A DNA stretch of 29,008 nucleotides from an uncultured Bacilli bacterium (GCA_910586865.1 CAJUIY010000002.1:31136-60143), one strand, 5' to 3'. Positions 12,814 through 20,578 are shown, counted from the first letter of the stretch. Numbers and translations: made by a program. Notes: generated by a model not told the origin, from the letters alone.

Positions 12814-12820
12814 TTTTTTT
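12793..12820 (+). terminator. terminator overlapping the EDYEMGM codons
   Basis: GACTAC (12793-12798) pairs with GTAGTT (12810-12815), including the TAG stop and one G-U, followed by T7. The loop GAAATGGGAAT encodes most of the conserved tail. Similar structures occur at 23494, 25264 and 26287. Confidence 0.7.
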
Positions 12821-12844
12821 GTGTATGAGAGGAGAAAAAATATT

Positions 12845-13312
12845 ATGCAAAATGATTGGGAAGAAATTAAAAAGAGCAAAAAAGAGGTTAAAAATAATTC
12901 CTCTTTTATTTATTTCAAAAATAAGGGAGATTTAGAACAACTTGTATATCTCTTAAATCAAGTATTAGAAAATACACAAGAAAGCTTTTTGAATGATAGA
13001 ATGCTTTTATTAAGTCCTTCTGTAGAAGAATTAGAGGGTAAAGATGGTAAGAAATATAATAAATGGGAGTTATTATATAAAGCAATTGGAACCCATAAAG
13101 AAGAAGCGTTTTTAACAACGAATGGAGATGGCGAACTTGTAAACATTATTGATTTACCAACATCAGAAATAATTGGAACAAGTGATAAAATTATCTGCGA
13201 AATTGAAAAAGGGAAAATAAATCCTAATGAATATGAAACAGCCTTTCTTCGAGAATCACATGAAGAAGTTGGTTGTATTAATAAAACACCAGAAAAAAAT
13301 ATAATGTTATAA
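12845..13312 (+). CDS. hypothetical protein
   Basis: 155 aa from ATG 12845, placed 9 nt after AGGAGA; an upstream in-frame codon at 12821 lacks a ribosome binding site. Soluble, mixed alpha/beta: a charged N-terminal helix (I-K-K-S-K-K-E), then F-I-Y-F-K-N-K-G, and a more hydrophobic middle. Not recognised. It ends 14 bases before a strong terminator and directly upstream of the channel operon. Confidence 0.72.
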   Translation: MQNDWEEIKKSKKEVKNNSSFIYFKNKGDLEQLVYLLNQVLENTQESFLNDRMLLLSPSVEELEGKDGKKYNKWELLYKAIGTHKEEAFLTTNGDGELVNIIDLPTSEIIGTSDKIICEIEKGKINPNEYETAFLRESHEEVGCINKTPEKNIML

Positions 13313-13325
13313 AAAGAGAAAAAGG

Positions 13326-13347
13326 AAAGCACATGAGTGCTTTTTTT
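13326..13347 (+). terminator. intrinsic terminator before the channel operon
   Basis: AAAGCAC (13326-13332) pairs with GTGCTTT (13337-13343) around ATGA, with T7 ending at 13347. The pilin-like gene follows 22 nt later, so transcription of the channel genes depends on read-through or an unseen promoter. Confidence 0.8.
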
Positions 13348-13369
13348 GTTGAAGGAGAGTGATATTATA

Positions 13370-13651
13370 ATGAAATTTATAAATTTTTTAGAGCTAACAA
13401 ATGAGTTACAAGGTGCTAACTATACTATAGAAGATTTAATTGCATTTGCAAATAATGGTTTTAAATTACTTCAACGAGGAGGAGTAGTTCTTCTTGTTAT
13501 TGCTTTAGGACTTGGGTTCCTCATTTATGGTCTTACTGATGTTGATAATAAACCACGTGCAAAACAAAAGATAATTCAAGTTGTATTTGGTCTTGTTGGT
13601 TTAGTACTTGCATCATCAATTGTTACGATAATATTATCACTATTTAAATAG
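13370..13651 (+). CDS. VirB2/TrbC-like pilin subunit (putative)
   Basis: 93 aa from ATG 13370. A short amphipathic N-terminus is followed by two membrane segments (about residues 37-54 and 70-90) joined by a polar loop (D-V-D-N-K-P-R-A-K-Q-K). This is the size and topology of VirB2/TrbC pilins and of the small two-span proteins that precede VirB6-like genes in Gram-positive ICEs (Maff2-type is an alternative name). Position directly before the VirB6-like gene supports it. The leader GAAGGAGAGTGATATTATA recurs almost exactly before the gene at 25316. Confidence 0.65.
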   Translation: MKFINFLELTNELQGANYTIEDLIAFANNGFKLLQRGGVVLLVIALGLGFLIYGLTDVDNKPRAKQKIIQVVFGLVGLVLASSIVTIILSLFK

Positions 13652-13668
13652 AGAGGGGAGATAATTAA

Positions 13669-15576
13669 ATGGGTTTAATATCCAAAGTTTTCAATACTAT
13701 ACTATGGACTGTAATAAATTTAACCTATAGCTTTATTGATGCAATATATTCCTCTTTTATTAAACTAAATAGTATTAATATTATCAATGATTTATTAACC
13801 AAAGATGATATTTTAGTAAAAGCATATAATTCTATAATAATTATCTCTATAGTGTCTTTATCCGTTTTTGCTGCCTGGAATTATATAAAAATCTTTTTAG
13901 ATCCAGATGATACACCACCAGTTAGGACAATAACTTTCGAAATTGTTAAATGTACATTTTTAGTAGTGTTATCATCCTTTTTCTTAACTCAATTATTTAA
14001 TTTCTCTATTGTTTTCTCTTCAGCAATAGGTAATCTCTTTGTTAGAGATAACTATTCATTTTCTGGAAGTATAGTAGAAAGTTATATAGAAGTTAATGAC
14101 AATTTTGTAGAGAAATATGATGGAAAAGGACAAGAAGATGAATTGAAAAAGTTTGAAAATGAAAAGCAAAAAAATATCAATGGATACATCAAAGAAATTG
14201 AAAAATTAAATACTCAATTAAATGAGTATTCAGATGTAACAGGTATTAAGTATTTATTTGATAAAACCACTTATACTTGCAGTACTAAAAATATAACTCA
14301 AAAAGATAATAAAAATAGTAACAATACATTAAAAGATAAAACAAATAATATGTTAACCCCAGAAGATAAAAATAATAATGAAAATTCACAATTAAGTTTA
14401 ACGGATAAAATTGAAAGTAGAAATAAATATTGTGAAGATATCAAAAAAGAGATAAGCAGGGAACTTTCTGGAAAATCATCTAAATTTCCAAAAACACCAG
14501 ATACTGATCCATTCTCATCAAATGGAATAAATGTTAATGATAAGACATCTCTCCATAATTTTATTTCAAATAGTCTAAAAGGAGAGAGTTATACAGAAAC
14601 AAGATGGTATAAAAGTGAGATTTGGAGTTGGTATTTTGTAGTAGAAGAAGGAGCATTCGGAATAAATGCTTTAGATGATATTGTTCTGTGTTGGGGAGGA
14701 AATTCTGCAAAACTTATGTTATTACTTCTAGTAGGATTATTTTTAGTTTATGCAATGTTTTTTAGTGGAATAATGCTAGCTAGAAGACAACTTGAAATGT
14801 TATTAATGTTTTTCTTTAGTCCAATCATCTTTTCTTGTTCTATTTGTAATAAACAAAGAAGGCAATCATTATATGAACAGTTGTCCTCTTTAGTTTTACA
14901 AGCAGGAGCAGTTATGATGGTTTTAGGTATGGGAGCTATATTAATATCTAAAATAGCAACCTTAAATTTTGGAGATGGATTAGAAGGTTTACTAATAAAG
15001 ACGTTTTTTACTTGTGGAGTAGCTACATTAATTCTTACAGGTTCACAATCAGTAAATAAATTCATTGGTTCTAATATTTCTGCAAATGCAGGACGTGAAG
15101 CAACACAAGCTATGAGTGGATTTAATTCTGCTATAAAGGGTGCTGGAGCAACAGGAATAATTGCAACTGCAGGAGCAGGTATTGCAGGTCTAGGAGCTAC
15201 TAAAATAGCAAGACATCCAGTGGCAACAACTAAAGGAATTGGTTCTATTGGAAAGAACGGTGTTGGTGGAATTATAAATTCTGCTAAATCTAAAATGAAT
15301 ACTGCTAAATCGATAGGAGCAGGTGTAGCTGGTGGAGCTTTGGGAACACTTGCATCCGCAACAGGTTCTGTCGGGTTAGGTATGAGAGCAGGTGTTATGG
15401 AAGGCGCAAGTGCGAATTTTAAAAATAGAGCTGATACATTTAGACAAAATGCACAAGCAAATAAATCAAATATGATTAATACCATTCAATCTGCAAAAAG
15501 GCAAATATCGTCTCCAAAAATGGGACAAATGGTAAGGAATATGAATCGCTACCGATATCGAGGTAGATTTCTATAA
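13669..15576 (+). CDS. VirB6-like polytopic channel protein
   Basis: 635 aa. Membrane segments at about 53-78, 90-118, 345-370, 376-393, 405-428 and 437-452; a large hydrophilic domain (about 120-330, charged and Asn-rich) between the second and third; and a long Gly/Ala-rich C-terminus (about 460-600) ending in a basic tail (R-Y-R-Y-R-G-R). This is the layout of VirB6/TrbL/PrgH proteins that form the inner-membrane channel of conjugative type IV systems. It precedes the PrgI-like and VirB4 genes, the usual order. A GAGGGGAG Shine-Dalgarno precedes ATG 13669. Confidence 0.85.
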   Translation: MGLISKVFNTILWTVINLTYSFIDAIYSSFIKLNSINIINDLLTKDDILVKAYNSIIIISIVSLSVFAAWNYIKIFLDPDDTPPVRTITFEIVKCTFLVVLSSFFLTQLFNFSIVFSSAIGNLFVRDNYSFSGSIVESYIEVNDNFVEKYDGKGQEDELKKFENEKQKNINGYIKEIEKLNTQLNEYSDVTGIKYLFDKTTYTCSTKNITQKDNKNSNNTLKDKTNNMLTPEDKNNNENSQLSLTDKIESRNKYCEDIKKEISRELSGKSSKFPKTPDTDPFSSNGINVNDKTSLHNFISNSLKGESYTETRWYKSEIWSWYFVVEEGAFGINALDDIVLCWGGNSAKLMLLLLVGLFLVYAMFFSGIMLARRQLEMLLMFFFSPIIFSCSICNKQRRQSLYEQLSSLVLQAGAVMMVLGMGAILISKIATLNFGDGLEGLLIKTFFTCGVATLILTGSQSVNKFIGSNISANAGREATQAMSGFNSAIKGAGATGIIATAGAGIAGLGATKIARHPVATTKGIGSIGKNGVGGIINSAKSKMNTAKSIGAGVAGGALGTLASATGSVGLGMRAGVMEGASANFKNRADTFRQNAQANKSNMINTIQSAKRQISSPKMGQMVRNMNRYRYRGRFL

Positions 15577-15612
15577 TATTTGAAATAAAAAGGGAAGGAA
15601 GGAGTACAAGAT

Positions 15613-15945
15613 ATGTATATCACTTTACCTAGTTTGAAAAAGACACTAGGAAAATGGATAGAATTAGAAGATCTATTTGTAGGACTACCTATGCTATTTA
15701 TTTTTCTAATTCTATTTTCTTTTACATCATTTAAAATATTTTCAATAGGATTTTTAACATTGGGATTTTTAATGATGTTACCAGTAAATATTAGTAAAAA
15801 GAATCGTATGTATAAAGTTTTTATTTTATTATTTAAATATTTCAAAAGAAAAAGGAATTTTATTTTAATAAGGAGAGAAGAAAGGAAAGGTATGAATGGA
15901 CAAAATGTTATTGGAAAATTCAGAAGAAAGTTTAGCATTTATTAA
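15613..15945 (+). CDS. PrgI-like (VirB3-like) membrane protein
   Basis: 110 aa. It begins M-Y-I-T-L-P-S-L-K-K-T, then two closely spaced membrane segments (about 25-41 and 43-58) and a very basic C-terminus. PrgI-family proteins, the Gram-positive counterpart of VirB3, have this form and always sit next to VirB4. A GGAAGGAAGGAG Shine-Dalgarno is present. The last 50 nt overlap the VirB4 gene in another frame, an unusually long overlap that couples the two. Confidence 0.85.
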   Translation: MYITLPSLKKTLGKWIELEDLFVGLPMLFIFLILFSFTSFKIFSIGFLTLGFLMMLPVNISKKNRMYKVFILLFKYFKRKRNFILIRREERKGMNGQNVIGKFRRKFSIY

Positions 15946-18418
15946 AACAGAAAAAAAGAATCAAAAAAAGTCTGATAAAAAACAATTTTTTTTAGATAAA
16001 CTAAAGAAAAAATATCGAAATTCTCTATATCATGAGAAAGGTATGATGAAAGCAAGATTTGAAAATGCACAGTACTTTATAAATGTAAAAGAAGTAGATG
16101 ATGCAGGAATATTACATTTAAAATCTGGAGAGGTAGCATCTATTTTATCAGTAGATGCTATTGATCTATCTTTATCATCCAATGAGGAAAAATCTATTTT
16201 CTTTAATATGTTTAGAAGATTATATCAAATTAATAATATGACTTTAAAACAATATAAATTAGATAAACCAATTAATCTTAATTTAAATAAAGAAAAACTA
16301 AGAAAAGTTATTGAAAGTTTAGATGGTAATGATCCAAGAAGAAATCTATTGATTGAAGAGTATAATACAATCGGAATATTAGAAGAAAATTATGGAACAA
16401 TATCTTCTTCTTATTACTTTGTAATAATTACTTCTGATATTCCAGCATTAGAAAAGAAACGTCAAGAAGTACAGAACTTATTAGATAATATGATAATTAA
16501 GTTAAATACCACATTTGTAAATAATCGACTACACATATATAAAATATTATCTAATTTATATATATGTAATAATTCCCTTGATCAAATAATTTGGGGAGAT
16601 GTAACTGACCTACTTGCGCCACTTCAAGCGACAGAAAATCAGTTATCTATAAAGAAAGATGATGAAATTATTCAATGTGTAAGTATCAAAAATGTTCCTC
16701 GTTTTATTGAGGAAGGTTTTTTTGAAGGTCTATTTAATATTCCAAATGTAAGAGTAAGTATTACAATTAAAGATAGTCTTAATCAACAGGAATTATCTAA
16801 GTGGATTGATAATCAGTATAAATTCCTGATGGTGGATAGAAATACAACTAACAACTTATCAGATGCTACAGATATTGATAATCAACAACAGAATATGCAA
16901 CTTTTAATGAATGATATTAAAGTTGGTGATGAGAAGATTAAAGAAGTTTCTGTAGTACTATTATTAACTGGAAATAAAAAAGAAAGGGAATCCTCTTTTG
17001 CAATATTAAAAGATTTATGTAATATTTATCAAATTAAAATAGATGTTCCAAAATTACGACAATTAGAAGCTTGGCAGTCTTACGATATTACATCAAGGTC
17101 TTTTGTAGATTATAACTTTTATCTACCAACAAGGACATTATCTGTTGGATTTCCATTTACAAAAAATCATTTTAATGATGAAAATGGCTTTCTCTTAGGA
17201 GAAGATGTTCATACTGGTTTACCTACTTTTTTTGATCCATTTGTATTAAATTCTGGATCAAGGACATCGCATAATATAGCAATTGTTGGAACGACTGGTG
17301 CAGGAAAATCCTTTACAATGAAAAAGCTATTAATTGATGAATATGCAAGAGGAACGAAAATTTTAATCTTTGATGCTGAAAATGAATATGAAAATATTGT
17401 TAAACAAAATGGTGGAGAATATATTAATTTATTTTCAAGTGAAGGTGGAATTATAAATCCTCTTCAAATCAGATTTTTAGCAACAGAAGATACAGAAAAT
17501 AACGAAATAGGGGAGAATAGTTGTCCTATGGATAAACACTTAGGTTTTTTAGAAGTGTTTTTTAAAACAGCTTTTGAAGATATTACAGAAAAAGAATTAG
17601 TTGTTTTATTAAAAATTCTAGAAGCTTTATATAAAGAAAAAGGAATTACGAAAGAAACAACAATAAGACAACTTGAAACCTTTAGCCCACAACAATTTCC
17701 AATTTTCTCGGATTTAGTTAAATTCATTCCAGAGTATGCAAAAGAAAACTCATCAGATGTTGAAAAAGAAATAATTGAACAGTTAAAACTTTTAGTTCAG
17801 CGTTTTCAAACTGGAAATGATGCAAATTTATTTAATAATTATACAAATATTAACTTAGATAATGACATGATAGCATTTAATTTACAGGAACTTTTATATA
17901 GTGATAATAGACGGCTAATAAACACTCAAATACTTAATTTATTATCATTTATTAATAATGCAGTGGTACAGAATAAAATGAATAATGAAGGTAAAAATGA
18001 TAATGAAAAAAGTCATATTTTGATTGAAATTGATGAGTTTCATTTGTTCATCGATGAAGAAAATCCTATTATTCTAAAGCATCTTTCTCAACTTGCAAGA
18101 AGAATTAGAAAGTATTCTGGAAGCTTAGTTGTAACTACACAATCAATAAAGGATTTTGTTAATAAAAATGCAGTTCAAAGTCATGCACAAGCTATTTTTA
18201 ATAATTGCCAATATCAATTTGTAGGTATGTTAAAAGAAGCAGATTTACTTGCTTATGTAGATTTATTTAAAAATAATCCACTAACGGAGACACAACAAGA
18301 GTTTCTATTACAAGCTCAACAAGGACAATTTTTAGTAAATATAGAATCAAAAGTTAGACTGCGAGTTAAAATCTTTGCCAATGATTTAGAAAAAAAACAG
18401 ATGGGAGAAATTAAATGA
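15896..18418 (+). CDS. virB4: VirB4-family conjugation ATPase
   Basis: 840 aa. Walker A G-T-T-G-A-G-K-S lies at about residues 464-471 and Walker B with a catalytic acidic pair (I-L-I-E-I-D-E-F-H) at about 707-715. A Q-L-A-R-R-I-R-K-Y arginine-rich helix and T-T-Q-S-I sensor follow, all typical of VirB4/TrbE. The N-terminal half is the usual divergent VirB4 domain. VirB4 energises assembly of the channel and substrate movement at the inner membrane. ATG 15896 follows AAAGGAAAGG at normal distance. The stop overlaps the next start (ATGA). Confidence 0.95.
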   Translation: MDKMLLENSEESLAFIKTEKKNQKKSDKKQFFLDKLKKKYRNSLYHEKGMMKARFENAQYFINVKEVDDAGILHLKSGEVASILSVDAIDLSLSSNEEKSIFFNMFRRLYQINNMTLKQYKLDKPINLNLNKEKLRKVIESLDGNDPRRNLLIEEYNTIGILEENYGTISSSYYFVIITSDIPALEKKRQEVQNLLDNMIIKLNTTFVNNRLHIYKILSNLYICNNSLDQIIWGDVTDLLAPLQATENQLSIKKDDEIIQCVSIKNVPRFIEEGFFEGLFNIPNVRVSITIKDSLNQQELSKWIDNQYKFLMVDRNTTNNLSDATDIDNQQQNMQLLMNDIKVGDEKIKEVSVVLLLTGNKKERESSFAILKDLCNIYQIKIDVPKLRQLEAWQSYDITSRSFVDYNFYLPTRTLSVGFPFTKNHFNDENGFLLGEDVHTGLPTFFDPFVLNSGSRTSHNIAIVGTTGAGKSFTMKKLLIDEYARGTKILIFDAENEYENIVKQNGGEYINLFSSEGGIINPLQIRFLATEDTENNEIGENSCPMDKHLGFLEVFFKTAFEDITEKELVVLLKILEALYKEKGITKETTIRQLETFSPQQFPIFSDLVKFIPEYAKENSSDVEKEIIEQLKLLVQRFQTGNDANLFNNYTNINLDNDMIAFNLQELLYSDNRRLINTQILNLLSFINNAVVQNKMNNEGKNDNEKSHILIEIDEFHLFIDEENPIILKHLSQLARRIRKYSGSLVVTTQSIKDFVNKNAVQSHAQAIFNNCQYQFVGMLKEADLLAYVDLFKNNPLTETQQEFLLQAQQGQFLVNIESKVRLRVKIFANDLEKKQMGEIK

Positions 18419-18543
18419 CAACGATAAAAATGAGAAGAAACAAGCAATATAATTATAAAAATAGATCATCGAAAGAGGCAAGAAGAATTAAAAGAATAAC
18501 AAATAAACTTCATAAAAAAAGGAAAGAATTATTAAAAAAATGA
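18415..18543 (+). CDS. 42-aa very basic protein between VirB4 and the hydrolase
   Basis: The ORF is joined on both sides by ATGA overlaps, which makes coupled translation very likely. About half of the residues are Lys or Arg and there is no hydrophobic segment. The composition suits binding to nucleic acid or to membrane phospholipid heads. No family recognised. Confidence 0.65.
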   Translation: MTTIKMRRNKQYNYKNRSSKEARRIKRITNKLHKKRKELLKK

Positions 18544-19400
18544 AAGAGTTGTTTAAAAGTAAAATATTAAAATTTGGGGTTATAGGAATTATTATAGCCC
18601 TTTTTTTACTATTATTTAGTGGAATAATTATCATAGTATCTCTATTAAGCATAGTATCAAATATTGGTTCAAAACAAGTAGATATTATATCCTCAACAAA
18701 CCTTGAAGGAGATGATCCAAACGTCCAAATGGTGAAACCAAATGCTATCTATTCGGACGAATATTTAAAACTTGTTAACAAATATGTATTTAATGCTTAT
18801 AAAAATAAAGGTCAAATTGATGGTTATGCCAGCTTAGATAAGGTAGTAAATAATTTAAAAAGTGGCTCATCCTCACTGGAAGAAGCTTATTTAAAAGAAT
18901 CAGCCGAATTTAAAATTAGTAGTACTTTAAGACCATTTTCTATGCCGATTAATATGAAGGAAGCAAAATATATTTCAAGTTATTGGTCGCAAGAGCGAGG
19001 AAAAGAGTATCATTCAGGATGGGATATTTCTGCAAATGCAAATACAAATGTATATGCTCCTGCAGACAATGGAACAGTAGTTGTTGCGAATTTCCCATCC
19101 AAAACAAATAGTGGAGCATGGAATGGAAATACATCTTCCTGTTATAAAATGAATAACGAAATTCATATAAAATATAACTTTAATGGAAGAGATTATTTGG
19201 TAGTTTTTGCTCATCTTTATCCAAATAGTTCAAAGGTCAGGGTTGGAGATGTGGTCAAAAAAGGACAAAAAGTAGCCGAAGTTGGAACGACTGGATGTTC
19301 AACTGGAAATCATTTACATATAGAATTAAGACTAGATTCTGATTATAAAAAGCATACTGACTTTTTTAAATATGCCGATTTAAATTCTACTTTTTCATAG
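18540..19400 (+). CDS. M23 (LytM-type) peptidoglycan hydrolase of the conjugation system
   Basis: 286 aa. A membrane anchor at about 11-38 is followed by an extracellular linker and a peptidase M23 domain with the zinc ligands His158 and Asp162 (H-S-G-W-D) and His260 of G-N-H-L-H-I-E, with His225 (A-H-L-Y-P) and His258 as the catalytic histidines. Enzymes of this family cleave peptide crosslinks in the wall. As the last gene of the channel operon it plays the VirB1 role, opening the wall for the mating apparatus. There is no N-terminal transglycosylase domain, unlike bifunctional relatives. Confidence 0.9.
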   Translation: MKELFKSKILKFGVIGIIIALFLLLFSGIIIIVSLLSIVSNIGSKQVDIISSTNLEGDDPNVQMVKPNAIYSDEYLKLVNKYVFNAYKNKGQIDGYASLDKVVNNLKSGSSSLEEAYLKESAEFKISSTLRPFSMPINMKEAKYISSYWSQERGKEYHSGWDISANANTNVYAPADNGTVVVANFPSKTNSGAWNGNTSSCYKMNNEIHIKYNFNGRDYLVVFAHLYPNSSKVRVGDVVKKGQKVAEVGTTGCSTGNHLHIELRLDSDYKKHTDFFKYADLNSTFS

Positions 19401-19453
19401 AAAAAGATAATAAAAAGCTTTGATTTAAATGATAAATTATGATATATTTATAG

Positions 19454-19511
19454 TGAAATAAGTGTTACTTATTTCAAAAGTCATTGACATTTTAAAGAAA
19501 TAATTTATAAT
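19454..19511 (+). promoter_or_regulatory. dyad plus strong promoter for a small RNA
   Basis: TTGACA (19484-19489), 16-bp spacer, TATAAT (19506-19511). Just upstream, TGAAATAAGT and ACTTATTTCA (19454-19476) form a 10-bp perfect dyad with a 3-bp centre, either an operator or the end of the channel operon transcript. No coding frame follows; the transcript would be the noncoding RNA described next. Confidence 0.7.
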
Positions 19512-19517
19512 AGAGTT

Positions 19518-19657
19518 GTTTCTTTTTAGAATGTATATTTTATGTATTTACACATAAAATAAAAAGAGATATAACCTAATTTTAGCATGTTAGGTGTACC
19601 TCAAAATTATTTTTGGGTTAGCACCAAAACTTCTTATGTTAGAAGTTAGGTGCTTTT
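19518..19657 (+). ncRNA. candidate antisense RNA of a type I toxin-antitoxin locus
   Basis: Expected transcript of the promoter at 19484. It contains a 10-bp hairpin (19536-19545 with 19552-19561), an ACCTAA/TTAGGT hairpin (about 19574-19595), and ends in a strong hairpin (19621-19653: GCACC-AA-AACTTCT paired with AGAAGTT-A-GGTGC) followed by TTTTATTT. No ORF of note. It runs against the small hydrophobic ORF on the other strand (19734-19660), so the two transcripts would overlap tail to tail, like the par/fst arrangement. Confidence 0.5.
19621..19657 (+). terminator. intrinsic terminator of the small RNA
   Basis: A 12-bp stem with a small internal bulge (19621-19632 with 19642-19653) is followed by TTTTATTT. 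It lies immediately beside the stop codon of the opposing toxin-like ORF. Confidence 0.7.
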
Positions 19658-19659
19658 AT

Positions 19660-19734
19660 TTAGCTATTTTTTACTGCTATAATTAACAATAAAATTAAAA
19701 CTAAAATTATTGAAAAGGCAATTAAATATTCCAT
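19660..19734 (-). CDS. candidate type I toxin peptide, 24 aa, hydrophobic
   Basis: On the minus strand ATG 19734-19732 to TAA 19662-19660 encodes M-E-Y-L-I-A-F-S-I-I-L-V followed by a run of Leu/Ile and A-V-K-N-S. Size, one membrane helix and short charged end are those of Fst/TxpA-type toxins. TTAGGT lies 8 nt before the ATG. Its mRNA would start near 19840 from a -35 TTGCTA and -10 TAGTAT (minus strand, 19875-19847, 17-bp spacer), with the upstream leader ribosome binding site held in a hairpin. No sequence match to a named family is claimed. Confidence 0.45.
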   Translation of the reverse strand: MEYLIAFSIILVLILLLIIAVKNS

Positions 19735-19775
19735 ATAGAATACCTAATGCTAATTGAAAAATTAAAGTTTTTCAT
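19722..19775 (-). CDS. 17-aa leader ORF overlapping the toxin-like ORF
   Basis: On the minus strand ATG 19775-19773 begins after a strong GAGAGGTG Shine-Dalgarno and stops at 19722, 13 nt past the toxin-like ATG. Translation of the hydrophobic peptide could therefore depend on this leader. The Shine-Dalgarno is inside a 7-bp stem (19783-19789 with 19806-19812), a normal control device in type I systems. Confidence 0.35.
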   Translation of the reverse strand: MKNFNFSISIRYSIWNI

Positions 19776-19782
19776 AAGCATC

Positions 19783-19812
19783 ACCTCTCTTTCAAGTAAA
19801 AGATAGAGAGGT
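19783..19812 (-). promoter_or_regulatory. hairpin sequestering the Shine-Dalgarno of the minus-strand transcript
   Basis: ACCTCTC (19783-19789) and GAGAGGT (19806-19812) pair perfectly in the minus-strand RNA and cover the only strong ribosome binding site of the locus. Opening or antisense pairing would control translation. Confidence 0.5.
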
Positions 19813-19919
19813 AGCACCTAACTATTAAGGTTAAATCTCATATAAAATACTACACTAAATAGAGAAAAATAGCAATGATTTTTATAGAAGTAATAAACAA
19901 GATTTTGTTTAATTGTGGT

Positions 19920-19958
19920 GAAAAGTACCTATCATTTGTTGAGAGGTGCTTTTCTTTT
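19920..19958. terminator. 11-bp hairpin with T-tract (possibly bidirectional terminator)
   Basis: GAAAAGTACCT (19920-19930) pairs with AGGTGCTTTTC (19944-19954), one G-U, followed by TTTT on +. On the minus strand the hairpin lies upstream of the toxin-like transcript and would isolate it from outside transcription. Confidence 0.55.
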
Positions 19959-20061
19959 AGTTCTTTTGTTTTATTATTACGATGGAAATAAAAAAGTAAA
20001 GAAATATTTTAAAAAATGGGTCCAAATATACTATAAATTTTAATGAAAATAGTGCAAAAAA

Positions 20062-20201
20062 GGTATGACAAAACTCTCAAAGTTAAATAAAAAAGGTATG
20101 ACAAGGGTATGACAAAACTCTCGTCGTATGACAATAAATATGACAATAAAAACCTTATATAATAAAGGGTTACGAAGATATGTCATACAAACGGTATGAC
20201 A
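20062..20201. repeat. GGTATGACA iteron-like repeats upstream of oriT
   Basis: GGTATGACA occurs at 20062-20070, 20095-20103, 20106-20114 and 20193-20201, with near copies at 20125-20133 (CGTATGACA) and 20137-20145 (AATATGACA) and an inverted core TGTCATAC at 20181-20188. A further inverted copy is at 20341-20348, just before the ribosome binding site of the 20372 gene. Two copies extend to a shared AAACTCTC. Likely binding sites for one of the ribbon-helix-helix proteins encoded next, or a replication origin. Confidence 0.75.
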
Positions 20202-20227
20202 CAAAATTTTTGCAAGTGCAAAAAATG

Positions 20228-20320
20228 GTCTACCGGAAATCGTTGATATATAACGGTTTCGTAGACTTTAATGGGTAACCATCTTATGCCCATCCCTAAA
20301 AATTATATATTTTTGGGGAT
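20228..20320. other. oriT: putative origin of transfer (oriT)
   Basis: An imperfect inverted repeat, GTCTACCGGAAATCGTT (20228-20244) and AACGGTTTCGTAGAC (20252-20266) with loop GATATAT, is followed by ATGGG...CCCAT (20271-20293) enclosing CATCTTATGCCC, and a 12-bp hairpin ATCCCTAAAAAT/ATTTTTGGGGAT (20292-20320). An asymmetric repeat followed by a short conserved tract directly upstream of relaxosome genes is the usual anatomy of oriT for MobP-type relaxases. The nic position cannot be fixed from sequence alone. Confidence 0.6.
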
Positions 20321-20331
20321 TGTTGCAACAA
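20320..20331. promoter_or_regulatory. 12-bp perfect palindrome TTGTTGCAACAA
   Basis: A perfect palindrome 40 bp before the first relaxosome gene, beside the inverted TGTCATAC copy (20341-20348). Probable operator for autoregulation of the mobilisation genes; no clear -10 is visible around it. Confidence 0.45.
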
Positions 20332-20371
20332 AAAGAGTTTTGTCATACAAATTCAAAAGGAGGGAAATAAA

Positions 20372-20578
20372 ATGAAACGACTAGTCGATCATAGTTTACG
20401 ATTAGGATTAGATGATGCTACATATCAATATGTAGAAGAAATCTATCAAGAAAGAAAGATTATAATTCCCACAACATCAAGAAATGATGTGTTGGTTGAA
20501 TTAATCTTGAATGGACTTTTAGTTCATGAAGGAAAAATAAAGTTAGATGATGAATTTCACGGAGAAAAATCTAAGTGA
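20372..20578 (+). CDS. small DNA-binding accessory protein of the relaxosome (putative)
   Basis: 68 aa: M-K-R-L-V-D-H-S-L-R-L-G-L-D-D-A, two helices and T-S-R-N-D-V-L-V-E-L-I-L-N-G-L-L, consistent with a small ribbon-helix-helix protein such as those that bind oriT beside a relaxase. A strong AAGGAGG precedes the ATG. Operator-like TGTCATAC lies at 20341. Its last codons and stop are inside a strong terminator, which separates it transcriptionally from the relaxase genes. Confidence 0.65.
   Translation: MKRLVDHSLRLGLDDATYQYVEEIYQERKIIIPTTSRNDVLVELILNGLLVHEGKIKLDDEFHGEKSK

Noticed and set aside
14748..15485. Long open frame (245 codons) on the minus strand
   Set aside because: It is the mirror of the Gly/Ala-rich C-terminus of the VirB6-like gene, which is supported by family, position and ribosome binding site. 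The minus frame has a Pro/Ala-rich composition and no translation signals.
20292..20320. Intrinsic terminator
   Set aside because: The 12-bp stem is not followed by a T-run. It is better read as part of the oriT-like region.
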